NCBI GenBank assembly: GCA_036804505.1
Contig: DAIRSI010000003.1
Location: 117,690 to 181,689 of the forward strand
Direction: 5' to 3'
DNA: 64,000 nt
Source: Phocaeicola_A sp036804505
GTDB taxonomy: Bacteria; Bacteroidota; Bacteroidia; Bacteroidales; Bacteroidaceae
Below are positions 24,990 through 34,763 of the stretch, piece by piece. The notes beneath the pieces were generated by a model. It made no database searches, was not told the origin of the DNA, and saw nothing but the letters and a program-made list of their open reading frames with translations. The stretch's first letter is position 1, and each line of letters begins with the position of its first letter. Made by a program: the position numbers and the translations under genes.

Positions 24990-27900
24990 ATGGAGCTACC
25001 CAAGTTAATAAATAACATAAATGAACGTGTTGTTGATGATCTTAAATCAAGGTTGTCATCTAATTCTAAAGTGTCAATTGCGGCAGCTTCGTTTTCCATT
25101 TATGCATTTGAGGCACTGAAAAAGGAATTGGAAGATATCGACGAACTTAGATTTATTTTCACTTCTCCAACATTCATCAAGGATAAAACAAAGAAAGAAA
25201 AGCGAGAGTTTTTTATCCCAAAACTTAATAGAGAACGTAATCTTTACGGCTCAGATTTTGAGATAAAGTTGCGAAATCAACTTTCTCAGAAAGCTATAGC
25301 TAGAGAATGTGCTCAGTGGATACGCAGCAAGGTTCACTTCAAATCAAACTCTTCCAGTGAAGATATGGGTGGATTTCTTGATGTGAATGATGAAACAAAT
25401 CATGTTTATCTTCCTTTCAATGAATTTACCACAACCGAACTTGGTTGTGAACGTGGTAATAATGTTTACTCTATGGTAAACATACTTCCGTCCCCTACTG
25501 CTGAAGCCTATTTGAATATTTTCAATGAGCAATGGAACAATGATGACAAGTTCTCAGATGTAACAAGCTCTGTGCTTGAATATATAGAGACTGTTTATAA
25601 TGAAAATCCACCTGAGTATATCTACTTCATCACTCTATACAATATATTCAACGAGTTTCTGGAAGATATTTCAGAGGATGTGCTCCCTAACGAAAAGACA
25701 GGTTTCAAAGATAGTATTATCTGGAGTAAGCTTTTCAATTTCCAACGTGATGCGGCACTTGCCATCATCAACAAGTTGGAGAAATACAACGGTTGTATTC
25801 TTGCCGACAGTGTGGGTCTTGGTAAGACATTTACTGCTCTTTCGGTTATAAAGTATTATGAAAACCGCAACAAATCAGTTCTTGTGCTCTGCCCAAAGAA
25901 GCTGCATAACAACTGGCAAACATTCCGTTCAAACTATAAGGATAATCCCATAGCTGCCGACCGCCTGCGCTATGACATCTTGTTTCATTCTGATCTTTCT
26001 CGTGACAAAGGGCTCAGCAACGGACTCGACTTGGGGCATATCAATTGGGGCAACTATGACCTGATAGTGATTGACGAGAGTCATAACTTCCGTAATGGTG
26101 GCAACGTGAGCGATGATGAAGTCCTGGATGACAATGATAACGGCAAGAAAGAAAACCGCTATCAACGATTGATGAACAAGGTGCTTCGTGCCGGTGTGAA
26201 AACCAAAGTCCTGATGCTCAGTGCCACGCCTGTAAACAATCGTTTCAATGACCTGAAGAATCAGCTTCAACTTGCCTATGAAGGTAAAGATGACAACATA
26301 AACGATGCTCTTGACATTGACAAGGGTATTGACGATATATTTAAGAATGCACAGAAAGCCTACAACAAATGGTGCAAGCTAAAACCTGAAGAACGTACAA
26401 CCAAACTTCTTCTTGATAGCCTTAGTTTCGATTTCTTCCAACTGCTCGATGCTGTCACCATAGCCCGCAGCCGTAGCCACATCGTAAAATACTACGACAC
26501 CACAGATATAGGCAAATTCCCGACCAGACTTGCACCTGTCTCCCGTCGCCCCACGTTAACCGATTTACCCAACAGCATCAACTTCACCGAAATAGCCGAG
26601 CAACTCAACAAACTCAATTTGAGTATTTACACGCCATCGCTCTTTATCTATGACAGTGTGAAGGAGGATTACGAAATAAATATTGAAGGCTCAGGACTTT
26701 CCATAGACGGTCGTGAGAAAGGTATCCGCAAACTCATGGCAACCAATCTGCTCAAACGACTGGAGAGTTCGGTGAATTCTTTCCGCTTGACACTTACACG
26801 TATAAAAGATTTTGTGAATGATACCATTTCGGTTATCAACAATTTCGAAGATAGTGGTTGTGGAGAAGTGGATGTTACCGATTTCGCCGACGATGACCTT
26901 GATAGCACAGATAGCGAAAACGATCCTTTTGTTGGCAAAAAGACAAGGATTGACCTTCGTGATATGGATTATGTGCGTTGGCGTGTCGATTTGAAACAGG
27001 ATTTGGAAGTGTTACGTCTATTGCTTATCATGATTCAGGACATCACACCCGAACACGATTGCAAACTGCAAATGCTCCGTGCCGACTTAAAGAATAAGTT
27101 TGCAAACCCAATAAATGGCACAAACAAGAAGGTGTTGATATTTACAGCTTTTGCCGATACTGCCGACTATCTATATACCAATCTTGCACCTAAGATAAAG
27201 CAAGACTATGGACTCAATTCAGCCCTTATCACAGGTAGTACGGATGGACGATGCACCATACCGAAATTCCCCTTGAGTTTCAATAACGTGCTTACTTACT
27301 TCTCGCCTCAGTCAAAGAATAGAGACACGCTGTTCCCTAATGCGAAAGAAGAAATAGATGTACTGATAGCTACCGACTGCATATCCGAAGGTCAGAACCT
27401 TCAAGATTGCGATTATCTCGTAAATTACGACATTCACTGGAACCCTGTACGTATCATTCAGCGTTTCGGACGTATAGACCGTATAGGTTCAAAGAACGAT
27501 GTTATCCAGTTGGTGAACTACTGGCCCGATATGGAACTTGACGATTATATCCAGCTCAAAGGACGTGTGGAAAGTAGAATGAAAGCCACCGTACTTACTT
27601 CTACTGGCGATGACAACTTGCTTTCGGTTAATGAGAAAGGCGACCTTGAATATCGTCGTAACCAACTGCGCCGTCTGCAAGAAGAAGTGGTGGATATAGA
27701 GGATATGGACACTGGCATCAACATCATGGACTTAGGACTGAATGAGTTCCGTCTAGACCTGTTGGCTCATATCAAAGAGAACAACGACATAGAACACGCA
27801 CCTTTTGGCATGAGTGCCGTTGTGGAGAGTTCTGCTATTGCCAAACCCGGAGCCATGTATATATTGAAGAACCGTAATAGCGGAGTGAACATTGATAAGA

Positions 27901-28244
27901 AAAATCTTCTTCATCCCTTCTATATGGTTTATTTGGCCGATGACGGCAGCGTGATCTGCGACCATCTTCAGCCCAAGCAACTACTCGATACAATGCGTCT
28001 ACTTTGTAAAGGCAAGACGGAAGTTAACAAACCGCTATGCAAGGCTTTCAATAAAGAGACTGCCGATGGAAGACGGATGAATCATTACTCTGACCTTCTG
28101 CATACGGCTATCGAAAGTATTATCTCTGTAAAGGAAGAAAGTGAGATAGACAGTCTCTTCTCAGTTGGCGAAACATCGGCTTTGCTAAATGAGATAAAAG
28201 GATTGGATGATTTTGAATTAATAACATTTTTAGTAATTAAGTAA
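24990..28244 (+). CDS. SNF2-type helicase with PLD-like N-terminus (defence)
   Basis: A protein of 1084 residues. The N-terminal region (about 10-60; VSIAAASFSIYAFEALKKEL) resembles the phospholipase D-like domain found before some defence helicases. The SF2 core has Walker A ILADSVGLGKTF near 271-282, the DESH box near 360, LSATPVNN near 410, and motif VI QRFGRIDRIG near 823. The C-terminal 200 residues are unassigned. ATG 24990 is preferred to 24906, which lies in the leader hairpin. It heads an operon with DUF4391, Mod and Res. It probably moves along or remodels invading DNA for the restriction complex. DISARM drmD is another SNF2-type possibility, but its partner genes are absent. Confidence 0.85.
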   Translation: MELPKLINNINERVVDDLKSRLSSNSKVSIAAASFSIYAFEALKKELEDIDELRFIFTSPTFIKDKTKKEKREFFIPKLNRERNLYGSDFEIKLRNQLSQKAIARECAQWIRSKVHFKSNSSSEDMGGFLDVNDETNHVYLPFNEFTTTELGCERGNNVYSMVNILPSPTAEAYLNIFNEQWNNDDKFSDVTSSVLEYIETVYNENPPEYIYFITLYNIFNEFLEDISEDVLPNEKTGFKDSIIWSKLFNFQRDAALAIINKLEKYNGCILADSVGLGKTFTALSVIKYYENRNKSVLVLCPKKLHNNWQTFRSNYKDNPIAADRLRYDILFHSDLSRDKGLSNGLDLGHINWGNYDLIVIDESHNFRNGGNVSDDEVLDDNDNGKKENRYQRLMNKVLRAGVKTKVLMLSATPVNNRFNDLKNQLQLAYEGKDDNINDALDIDKGIDDIFKNAQKAYNKWCKLKPEERTTKLLLDSLSFDFFQLLDAVTIARSRSHIVKYYDTTDIGKFPTRLAPVSRRPTLTDLPNSINFTEIAEQLNKLNLSIYTPSLFIYDSVKEDYEINIEGSGLSIDGREKGIRKLMATNLLKRLESSVNSFRLTLTRIKDFVNDTISVINNFEDSGCGEVDVTDFADDDLDSTDSENDPFVGKKTRIDLRDMDYVRWRVDLKQDLEVLRLLLIMIQDITPEHDCKLQMLRADLKNKFANPINGTNKKVLIFTAFADTADYLYTNLAPKIKQDYGLNSALITGSTDGRCTIPKFPLSFNNVLTYFSPQSKNRDTLFPNAKEEIDVLIATDCISEGQNLQDCDYLVNYDIHWNPVRIIQRFGRIDRIGSKNDVIQLVNYWPDMELDDYIQLKGRVESRMKATVLTSTGDDNLLSVNEKGDLEYRRNQLRRLQEEVVDIEDMDTGINIMDLGLNEFRLDLLAHIKENNDIEHAPFGMSAVVESSAIAKPGAMYILKNRNSGVNIDKKNLLHPFYMVYLADDGSVICDHLQPKQLLDTMRLLCKGKTEVNKPLCKAFNKETADGRRMNHYSDLLHTAIESIISVKEESEIDSLFSVGETSALLNEIKGLDDFELITFLVIK

Positions 28245-28245
28245 A

Positions 28246-28869
28246 ATGATTGTGAGTTGTATTAATTGGACAGCAGTAGGAAGTATTGCTACAGCAATAA
28301 CAGCATTCTTCACTTTTATATTGTTAGGAATAAATTCTTGGCAGATATATATATTAAAGAAACAAAGAAAAGAAGATCTTAGAGCAAGAATAAGTTTATC
28401 TGTAATTGCTTGGGGTGGTATGTTTCTGCTCAAAATATCTAATATAGGGAAAGAAACTGCATATGACATCAATATTAAGATTAATAGTTCATTCATTAAA
28501 GAACATTATTCCACACACATAAAAACTGCATTCGATAAATTAGAACAAAAGTCTTTTTCTTTAGAAGCAGGTAAATCGCATTTTGCAGACTTAGGAAGTC
28601 ATTATATGAACGATGATCAATTCGTTTTTTATGGGAATAAACGCGATGTTGATAAAGAAGAATTCGGAGGTCGGATTGTGAATGAGTGGCTAAAGAAACA
28701 TGAAAGTGATGCGTTTGAAATCACAGGAAATTATTGTGGAAATAAATACAAAATTAGAGAGCGTTTCTCTATTGTAGATTTCGTGGCAGGGTCAATTGTG
28801 CATTATGATGATATTACAGCTGAATTAAAAGAGCTAAACAAGAGTATTAAATCAATAATAAAAAACTAA
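28246..28869 (+). CDS. Small single-pass membrane protein in defence operon
   Basis: A protein of 207 residues. A membrane helix (about 8-32) and a basic segment (KKQRKEDLRAR) are followed by a soluble, mainly beta domain (about 45-185) and a helical tail. No known catalytic motif is visible. It begins two bases after the helicase stop and ends six bases before DUF4391, yet its base composition is visibly AT-richer than both neighbours, which suggests late insertion into the operon. It could be a membrane-acting effector or a passenger gene; no family recognised. Confidence 0.65.
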   Translation: MIVSCINWTAVGSIATAITAFFTFILLGINSWQIYILKKQRKEDLRARISLSVIAWGGMFLLKISNIGKETAYDINIKINSSFIKEHYSTHIKTAFDKLEQKSFSLEAGKSHFADLGSHYMNDDQFVFYGNKRDVDKEEFGGRIVNEWLKKHESDAFEITGNYCGNKYKIRERFSIVDFVAGSIVHYDDITAELKELNKSIKSIIKN

Positions 28870-28874
28870 ATATT

Positions 28875-29555
28875 ATGGATAATATACTGCATTTCCCTGA
28901 CTCCACGCTCTATGTTAAGAAAGTGCCCAAGACGGCTTTCTACAAACATCTGGAAATAAACGCCAAGATGAAGCAACACTTTGTGGACGATGTGGACTCT
29001 ATGACGTGGCTCTATAAGCTCGCTCCTTCCACACTGAATGTGGTGGATGGGAAGACGGTGCATGAGATTGTTGTGTTTCATGTGCTGATGAAAGAGAAAG
29101 ATTGCCCAAGCGACGTATTTACTTTCATTGATAAGAATATGCCTCGCCACGTACTTTTCGTTCTTCAACACTCCGACCATTATCGACTACTACTCAACTA
29201 TAAGGAGTGGATTAACGAAAAGGAAGGTACTTTCAACATAGTGAAGTCGTTTGTTACCGAGTGGATGACACGAGAACATCTATCCTTGACTATTGATGGG
29301 CAGACAATGGATAAGGTTTACGAGTCGTTTGCTGGCTTCATCTCAGGATTCGGCACTAAGAGTAGCGAAGATACCAAGCGCATTGTGGAGCTGCAAGAAC
29401 AGATTGAAAAGAAAACACGAATGGCAGAAGCTCTGCAAAAGAAGGTACGAGCTGAGAAGCAATTCAACCGACAGATAGAATTAAACAGTGAGGCAAAAAC
29501 CTTAAAACGTGAGATTGCCACACTGAACAATGAACTGAATAAAATAAAAAAATAA
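28875..29555 (+). CDS. DUF4391 protein (type III restriction-associated)
   Basis: A protein of 226 residues. The DUF4391 domain (about 1-150) opens with LHFPDSTLYVKKVPKTAFYKHLEIN and contains WLYKLAPSTLNV. A coiled coil (about 165-226) ends the protein. DUF4391 genes commonly sit beside type III restriction-modification genes and helicases, as here: its stop is six bases before the mod start. The coiled coil suggests it joins partners, perhaps helicase and Mod/Res. The biochemical role is not known. Confidence 0.85.
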   Translation: MDNILHFPDSTLYVKKVPKTAFYKHLEINAKMKQHFVDDVDSMTWLYKLAPSTLNVVDGKTVHEIVVFHVLMKEKDCPSDVFTFIDKNMPRHVLFVLQHSDHYRLLLNYKEWINEKEGTFNIVKSFVTEWMTREHLSLTIDGQTMDKVYESFAGFISGFGTKSSEDTKRIVELQEQIEKKTRMAEALQKKVRAEKQFNRQIELNSEAKTLKREIATLNNELNKIKK

Positions 29556-29561
29556 ATAGAT

Positions 29562-31610
29562 ATGGAACTTGAGCATTTAAAACTTGAATCAACATCCGGA
29601 GCACAGATTAATCTTGATGCTCTCTACAAGATATGTCCTGCATGTTTCACCGAAACCCGTGATGAACAGACAGGCGAAATGAAGCACATTGTAAACTTCG
29701 AAACACTTCGTACCCTGCTTGGAGATGACACCGTAGAGGATACCAACGAAGCGTATGAGTTCAACTGGGTGGGCAAACAAGAGGCGCGCCGCGAAGTGGC
29801 ACGTCCCATTAAGAAGACCTTGCGTCCTGTGCCTGAAGACAGTGTGGATTGGGACAATACAGAGAACCTCTACATTGAGGGTGATAACCTCGAAGTGCTC
29901 AAGCTCCTGCAAAAGTCTTACCTCGGCAAGGTGAAGATGATTTATATTGATCCTCCATATAACACTGGCAACGACTTTGTGTATGACGATGACTTCTCTC
30001 AATCGCAAGCTGAATATGATGAAGCTGCTGGCAACGTAGATGAATTGGGTAATCGTTTCCGTAAGAATACTGACACAAATGGTAAGTTCCATTCTGATTG
30101 GTGTTCGATGATTTATAGTCGTTTGGCAGTAGCAAGAAGTCTGCTTACTGAAGACGGAATAATATTTATATCTATAAATGACAAAGAGATCGAAAATCTT
30201 AAAAAAATTTGTAAGGAAATTTTTGGAGAGCATAATGAGATTGCTACATTAATATGGGACAAAAATCATAGTGCTCAAGCAGGTATTTACAAAGTTTATC
30301 ACGAATATATCATTGTCTTTTCAAAGAATAAAGGAAAACTAAATAATCCAACATCAATAGAAAATGACATTTTTGAAGCAGGAGCAATGAAAAAAGTATC
30401 AGGAAGGCATCCTGCTACATGCTTTACATTCCCTAAAGGGACAAGATTTGAGGCTGAAGATGAAACCACTTTTGATAATGAATATGGCGATGAAGAAAAA
30501 GTACAAGTTGTTAATGGAAAAATCGAAATTAAGGATAGAAAACTTGTTAATGATGTCACATTGAAAGCTGGATGGACTCAAGCAAATCAGATGAAGCAAT
30601 TTTTTTATGGAGATAGACAGAGTTTAGTAGATACAAAAAATCAAAAAATTATAGATTTCTATTTTAATTCAAAAGGAAAAATTAAAATCGTAAAAAAACG
30701 CAGTGCTGAAACTCCCCAAACCACGTGTAAATTCGGAACACAATCTAATGCTTCAATAGCTCTTGCTAATTTATTTGAGTTGCCTGAAAGTCCTTTTAGT
30801 TCACCTAAACCACTTTCTATGTTAGAAGATTTTATTAATCGGTTTACAACAAATGATGATATAATACTTGATTTTTTTTCAGGGAGTGCCACAACAGCCC
30901 ATGCTGTATTTAGTGTCAATTCAAGTTTGAATAAAAATAGGAGAAAATTTATTCTGATTCAATTAGAAGAGAATCTTGATTTAGCCTTAAAAACTGCTCA
31001 AAAAGATGCAGTACGAACTCTTGAAACAGCAATAGAATTTTTAACATCAAAGAAATTACCTCATATGATTACAGAAATAGGCAAAGAGCGTATCCGTCGT
31101 GCCGGCAAGAAGATAAAAGAAGAACTTGCAGCCAAGAAGCAACAAGAAGGTATATTTGCAGACCAAGAGGAAGAGACAAAACTCGATACAGGTTTCCGTG
31201 TACTCCGCCTTGACGAAAGCAATATGAATAAAGTATATTTCACACCTAAAAGCTATCGTCAAGACCAACTGGACTTGTTCCTCGATAATGTGAAGAACGA
31301 CCGCACCGACCTTGACCTGCTCTTTGGCTGTATGCTCGATTGGGGCGTGCAGCTCTCTCTGCCTATGGCAAAAGAGACTGTTGACGGATGCGACATTTGG
31401 ACAGTGAACGAAGGAGACATGGTGGCTTGTTTCTCTGAAAAGATATCACAAAAGGTAATAGATGTTATTGCCGACAAAGCACCACTGCGCGTCATCTTCC
31501 GTGACAGCAGTTTCTCTGCCGACGATTCTAAAATCAACATCTACGAAACATTCAAGCAAAAGCTCGATTGGACAGATGATGAAGTATTCAAAAACGTCAA
31601 AGTAATCTAA
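29562..31610 (+). CDS. mod: Type III restriction-modification methyltransferase (Mod)
   Basis: A protein of 682 residues of the beta-class N6-adenine methyltransferase order. The catalytic DPPYNTGNDF (DPPY near 130-133) comes first, and the AdoMet-binding DFFSGSATTAHA lies near 437-448. The target-recognition region lies between them. The C-terminal part (about 510-682) is usual for Mod subunits that bind Res. Base composition changes inside the gene: about 30130-31075 is clearly AT-richer than both ends, suggesting an exchanged specificity segment. It methylates the recognition site to protect host DNA and gives specificity to Res. Confidence 0.92.
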   Translation: MELEHLKLESTSGAQINLDALYKICPACFTETRDEQTGEMKHIVNFETLRTLLGDDTVEDTNEAYEFNWVGKQEARREVARPIKKTLRPVPEDSVDWDNTENLYIEGDNLEVLKLLQKSYLGKVKMIYIDPPYNTGNDFVYDDDFSQSQAEYDEAAGNVDELGNRFRKNTDTNGKFHSDWCSMIYSRLAVARSLLTEDGIIFISINDKEIENLKKICKEIFGEHNEIATLIWDKNHSAQAGIYKVYHEYIIVFSKNKGKLNNPTSIENDIFEAGAMKKVSGRHPATCFTFPKGTRFEAEDETTFDNEYGDEEKVQVVNGKIEIKDRKLVNDVTLKAGWTQANQMKQFFYGDRQSLVDTKNQKIIDFYFNSKGKIKIVKKRSAETPQTTCKFGTQSNASIALANLFELPESPFSSPKPLSMLEDFINRFTTNDDIILDFFSGSATTAHAVFSVNSSLNKNRRKFILIQLEENLDLALKTAQKDAVRTLETAIEFLTSKKLPHMITEIGKERIRRAGKKIKEELAAKKQQEGIFADQEEETKLDTGFRVLRLDESNMNKVYFTPKSYRQDQLDLFLDNVKNDRTDLDLLFGCMLDWGVQLSLPMAKETVDGCDIWTVNEGDMVACFSEKISQKVIDVIADKAPLRVIFRDSSFSADDSKINIYETFKQKLDWTDDEVFKNVKVI

Positions 31611-31625
31611 GATTCTAATTAAAAT

Positions 31626-31674
31626 CCATTTGTCCGATGCTATTCGAAAAAATCGAATTTCCTCGGACAAATGG
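31626..31674 (+). promoter_or_regulatory. 49-base hairpin at the mod-res junction
   Basis: CCATTTGTCCGA (31626-31637) and TCGGACAAATGG (31663-31674) are perfect 12-base complements. Inside them ATTCGA (31642-31647) and TCGAAT (31653-31658) pair perfectly around five As, leaving a 4x4 internal loop. It begins 15 bases after the mod stop and ends one base before ATG 31676, the preferred res start. No T-run follows, so it should restrict res translation, or stabilise the mod message, rather than terminate. Confidence 0.75.
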
Positions 31675-31675
31675 G

Positions 31676-34600
31676 ATGAATAGCATAGCAATGAAACTAC
31701 AATATAAACATCAACGATTCCAAACAGATGCTGCACGTGCAGTAGCTGACGCCTTTATCGGTCAACCCAAAGGCGATGGAACATCAAAATATACCATAGA
31801 CCAAGGTAAAAAACGAGGCATATTTACTGTGGCCGGATTCGGTAACGAGCGTATAGTAATCGAGCGGTCGGCTATCACAGAGAATGTGCGTGCGGTACAG
31901 ATGGCACAGGGCATTAAGCCTATAGAGTATCTCGAAGGTGATGACTTGACCTTCACCATCGAGATGGAAACGGGTACGGGTAAGACCTATACCTACATCA
32001 AAACCATGTATGAGCTGAATGCAAAATATGGCTGGTGTAAGTTTATCATCGTGGTGCCAAGCATTGCAATTCGTGAAGGTGTGTATAAGAGTTTTGAAAG
32101 TATGGAGGAACACTTTGCCGGGGAATATGGCAAACGAATGCAATACTTCATCTACAACTCCAAGCAACTGTCAAAGATTGATGCCTTTGCCGGTGATGCA
32201 GGTCTTCATGTGATGATAGTCAACACGCAAGCATTCAACTCTTCTATCAACGAAGACAAGAATAAAGAAGGTCGTGCCGGAGATAGTGCTGCACGTATCA
32301 TCTTCTCAAAGCGTGATGAGTTTGGTAGTCGTCGCCCTATAGATATTTTGGCACAGACCAATCCTATCATGATAATAGATGAACCTCAGAGCGTGCTTGG
32401 TGTGAACAAAGACAACTCCACACGCAAGGGTATCAGTAAGTTCAATCCGCTATTCACTCTTCTTTATAGTGCCACACACCGTAAGGGCGACATCTACAAC
32501 ATGGTGTATCGTCTTGATGCTATCGACGCCTACAACAAGAAGTTGGTAAAGAAGATTGAAGTAAAAGGCATCAAGCAGGTGGGAAGTACTGCAACCAACG
32601 GTTTCATCTATCTTGATGAGATAGTTATCGGCAAGGGTAATCCACAAGCCAGAATCAGCTTTGATGTAAAGACAAGCACAGCTACCAAACAAACGTCAAG
32701 ATTGGTTGGAGAAGGCTTTAACATAAAAGAAAATAGTGGCGGATTGGCAGAATATGACAATAATTTCATTGTAGAACGCATTGACGGACTGGAAGGAAAA
32801 GTGAGATTCCTCAATGGATTGGAACTTTATGAAGGTGACGCTGTGGGAAGTGTAAACGAAGACCTATTGCGCCGCATTCAGATAAGAGAAACAATCCGTA
32901 CACATATAGAACGTGAACGAAACTTGTTTGGTCGTGGAATAAAGGTACTGTCACTCTTCTTCATAGACCATGTAGATAGTTATCGCCATTATGATACAGA
33001 CGAGCCAAGAGGTAAGTTTGCAATTATGTTTGAGGAAGAATACCAGCGTGTCATTCAAGAAATGATGCCGACTTTTGGTGAGGCCGACTACACACGCTAC
33101 TTAAGTAATCCGAAAAATGCGCCGGGACTTATTCATCAAGGATATTTTTCAAAAGACAAGAAAGGACATTTCAAAGATTCGAAAGAAGGAAAAGAGAGTG
33201 CTGATGATGAAAGTGCATTCGACTTGATCATGAAGGATAAGGTTCGCTTGTTGAGTATTGACGAGCCTGTTCGTTTCATCTTCTCCCACTCTGCCCTGAA
33301 AGAGGGTTGGGATAATCCAAATGTGTTCCAGATATGTACTCTCAAGAACTCAGACAACGTGACAAAGAAGCGTCAAGAGGTAGGTCGTGGTATGCGTCTA
33401 TGCGTCAACTCAAATGGTGAACGACAAGATGCTGATGTTCTTGGAGATCGAGTATTCGACACAAACATCCTTACCGTGATAGCGAGCGAAAGTTATGAAA
33501 ACTTTTCAAAGGCATTGCAGACAGAAATGGCTGAAGCTTGTGATGATCGTCCTATTGTGGTAACTGCAACTTTGTTTGCAGGAACGATTGCAGAAACAAA
33601 AGATGGACGTCAATATGAAATAACAACAGAACAAGCCTTGGAAGTGCATGAAGCTCTCATCGAATATGGCTATGTGAAGAAAGGAAAACTTACGCAGAAA
33701 TATTTCGATGATAAACAACAAGGTACGCTCGACTTTGGCGAGGAGGTGAATGAAATAAAAGAGACTGTGATTCATAAACTGGATACAGTATTCAATCCTT
33801 CCTCTGTAAAGCCAGAGAATGCCCGCAAACCAAAGGAAGCTACCTTCAATGAGAATAATTATAAGAAAGCTGAGTTTCAAGAGCTTTGGAAACGTATCAA
33901 TGCACGTACCTATTACAACGTGAGTTTTGACACCTCTGAATTGATTAAAAAAGCGACGAAAGCAATAGACGACAATCTAAAAGTTACTGAGATACGCATC
34001 GTTGTAGAAAATGGCTCGCTTGAAAATATCAAAGACAAGGAATCACTAGAAGCCGGTGTTGCAATGAATGCCGGCACTTCACGTACCATTCGAGTAACGG
34101 AAGCTATTGGTGAAGGTGTTACATACGACCTTATCGGTGATTTGGTGGGTAATACTGGTCTTACACGACGTACAATTATTGAAATACTGAAAGGTATATT
34201 GCCCGCTACATTCTACCAGTTCAAGATGAACCCCGAAGAGTTTATCCTGAAGGTTAGTCGTATAATCAACGACTGCAAGGCGTTGTCGGTAATACAGTGT
34301 ATCAAATATGAAAAGTTGAGCAAGACTTACGAAAAGGACATCTTCACAGAGTCTACTCTAAGGGGAAAACTTGGAGTGAATGCGATCGAGTCAACGAAAT
34401 CACTCTATGACTTGGTGGTGGTAGATAGTCAAGGCATTGAGAAACAATTTGCCGAAGAACTTGAAAAGCAAGAAGACGTGGTGGTTTATACCAAATTGCC
34501 AAACAGATTTTATATCAACACCCCAATGGGACACTACAATCCAGACTGGGCAGTAGCATTCCGTGAAGGAACAGTGAAACACATCTATTTCGTAGCAGAA

Positions 34601-34756
34601 ACAAAAGGCAACAGCCTAGAAAAATCTCAATTACGTGGATCGGAAGATTCAAAGATAGAATGTGCTCGCCGTCACTTTGCAGCCATCAGCTCCAGCGACA
34701 TAGTATATGGCGTAGTGAAAACTTACAAGGAACTATATGATGTTGTAACTAAATAA
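31676..34756 (+). CDS. res: Type III restriction endonuclease (Res)
   Basis: A protein of about 1026 residues. The SF2 motor has Walker A METGTGKT near 97-104, the DEPQ box of type III enzymes near 234-237, and a C-terminal RecA domain with FSHSALKEGWDNPNVFQICTL. The nuclease domain at the C-terminus has NPDWA (near 955) and VAETKG (near 973), a PD-(D/E)xK site. The open frame reaches 31637, but that ATG is inside the hairpin; 31676 or 31691 is preferred. It cleaves unmethylated DNA with Mod. All catalytic motifs look intact. Confidence 0.93.
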   Translation: MNSIAMKLQYKHQRFQTDAARAVADAFIGQPKGDGTSKYTIDQGKKRGIFTVAGFGNERIVIERSAITENVRAVQMAQGIKPIEYLEGDDLTFTIEMETGTGKTYTYIKTMYELNAKYGWCKFIIVVPSIAIREGVYKSFESMEEHFAGEYGKRMQYFIYNSKQLSKIDAFAGDAGLHVMIVNTQAFNSSINEDKNKEGRAGDSAARIIFSKRDEFGSRRPIDILAQTNPIMIIDEPQSVLGVNKDNSTRKGISKFNPLFTLLYSATHRKGDIYNMVYRLDAIDAYNKKLVKKIEVKGIKQVGSTATNGFIYLDEIVIGKGNPQARISFDVKTSTATKQTSRLVGEGFNIKENSGGLAEYDNNFIVERIDGLEGKVRFLNGLELYEGDAVGSVNEDLLRRIQIRETIRTHIERERNLFGRGIKVLSLFFIDHVDSYRHYDTDEPRGKFAIMFEEEYQRVIQEMMPTFGEADYTRYLSNPKNAPGLIHQGYFSKDKKGHFKDSKEGKESADDESAFDLIMKDKVRLLSIDEPVRFIFSHSALKEGWDNPNVFQICTLKNSDNVTKKRQEVGRGMRLCVNSNGERQDADVLGDRVFDTNILTVIASESYENFSKALQTEMAEACDDRPIVVTATLFAGTIAETKDGRQYEITTEQALEVHEALIEYGYVKKGKLTQKYFDDKQQGTLDFGEEVNEIKETVIHKLDTVFNPSSVKPENARKPKEATFNENNYKKAEFQELWKRINARTYYNVSFDTSELIKKATKAIDDNLKVTEIRIVVENGSLENIKDKESLEAGVAMNAGTSRTIRVTEAIGEGVTYDLIGDLVGNTGLTRRTIIEILKGILPATFYQFKMNPEEFILKVSRIINDCKALSVIQCIKYEKLSKTYEKDIFTESTLRGKLGVNAIESTKSLYDLVVVDSQGIEKQFAEELEKQEDVVVYTKLPNRFYINTPMGHYNPDWAVAFREGTVKHIYFVAETKGNSLEKSQLRGSEDSKIECARRHFAAISSSDIVYGVVKTYKELYDVVTK

Positions 34757-34763
34757 AGAAAAA

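Noticed and set aside
29589..30233. Long minus-strand frame opposite mod (214 residues)
   Set aside because: It is a shadow of the mod reading frame; no promoter or family signal, and mod motifs are clear on the plus strand.
29562..31610. Phase-variable mod through simple repeats
   Set aside because: No tandem short repeats or long homopolymer that would switch the frame were seen; only ordinary A/T runs in the central part.
24990..34756. DISARM, BREX or Dnd-type classification
   Set aside because: The helicase is SNF2-like, but there is no DUF1998, PglZ, BrxC-like or DndB-E-like gene; Mod and Res are of the type III kind.
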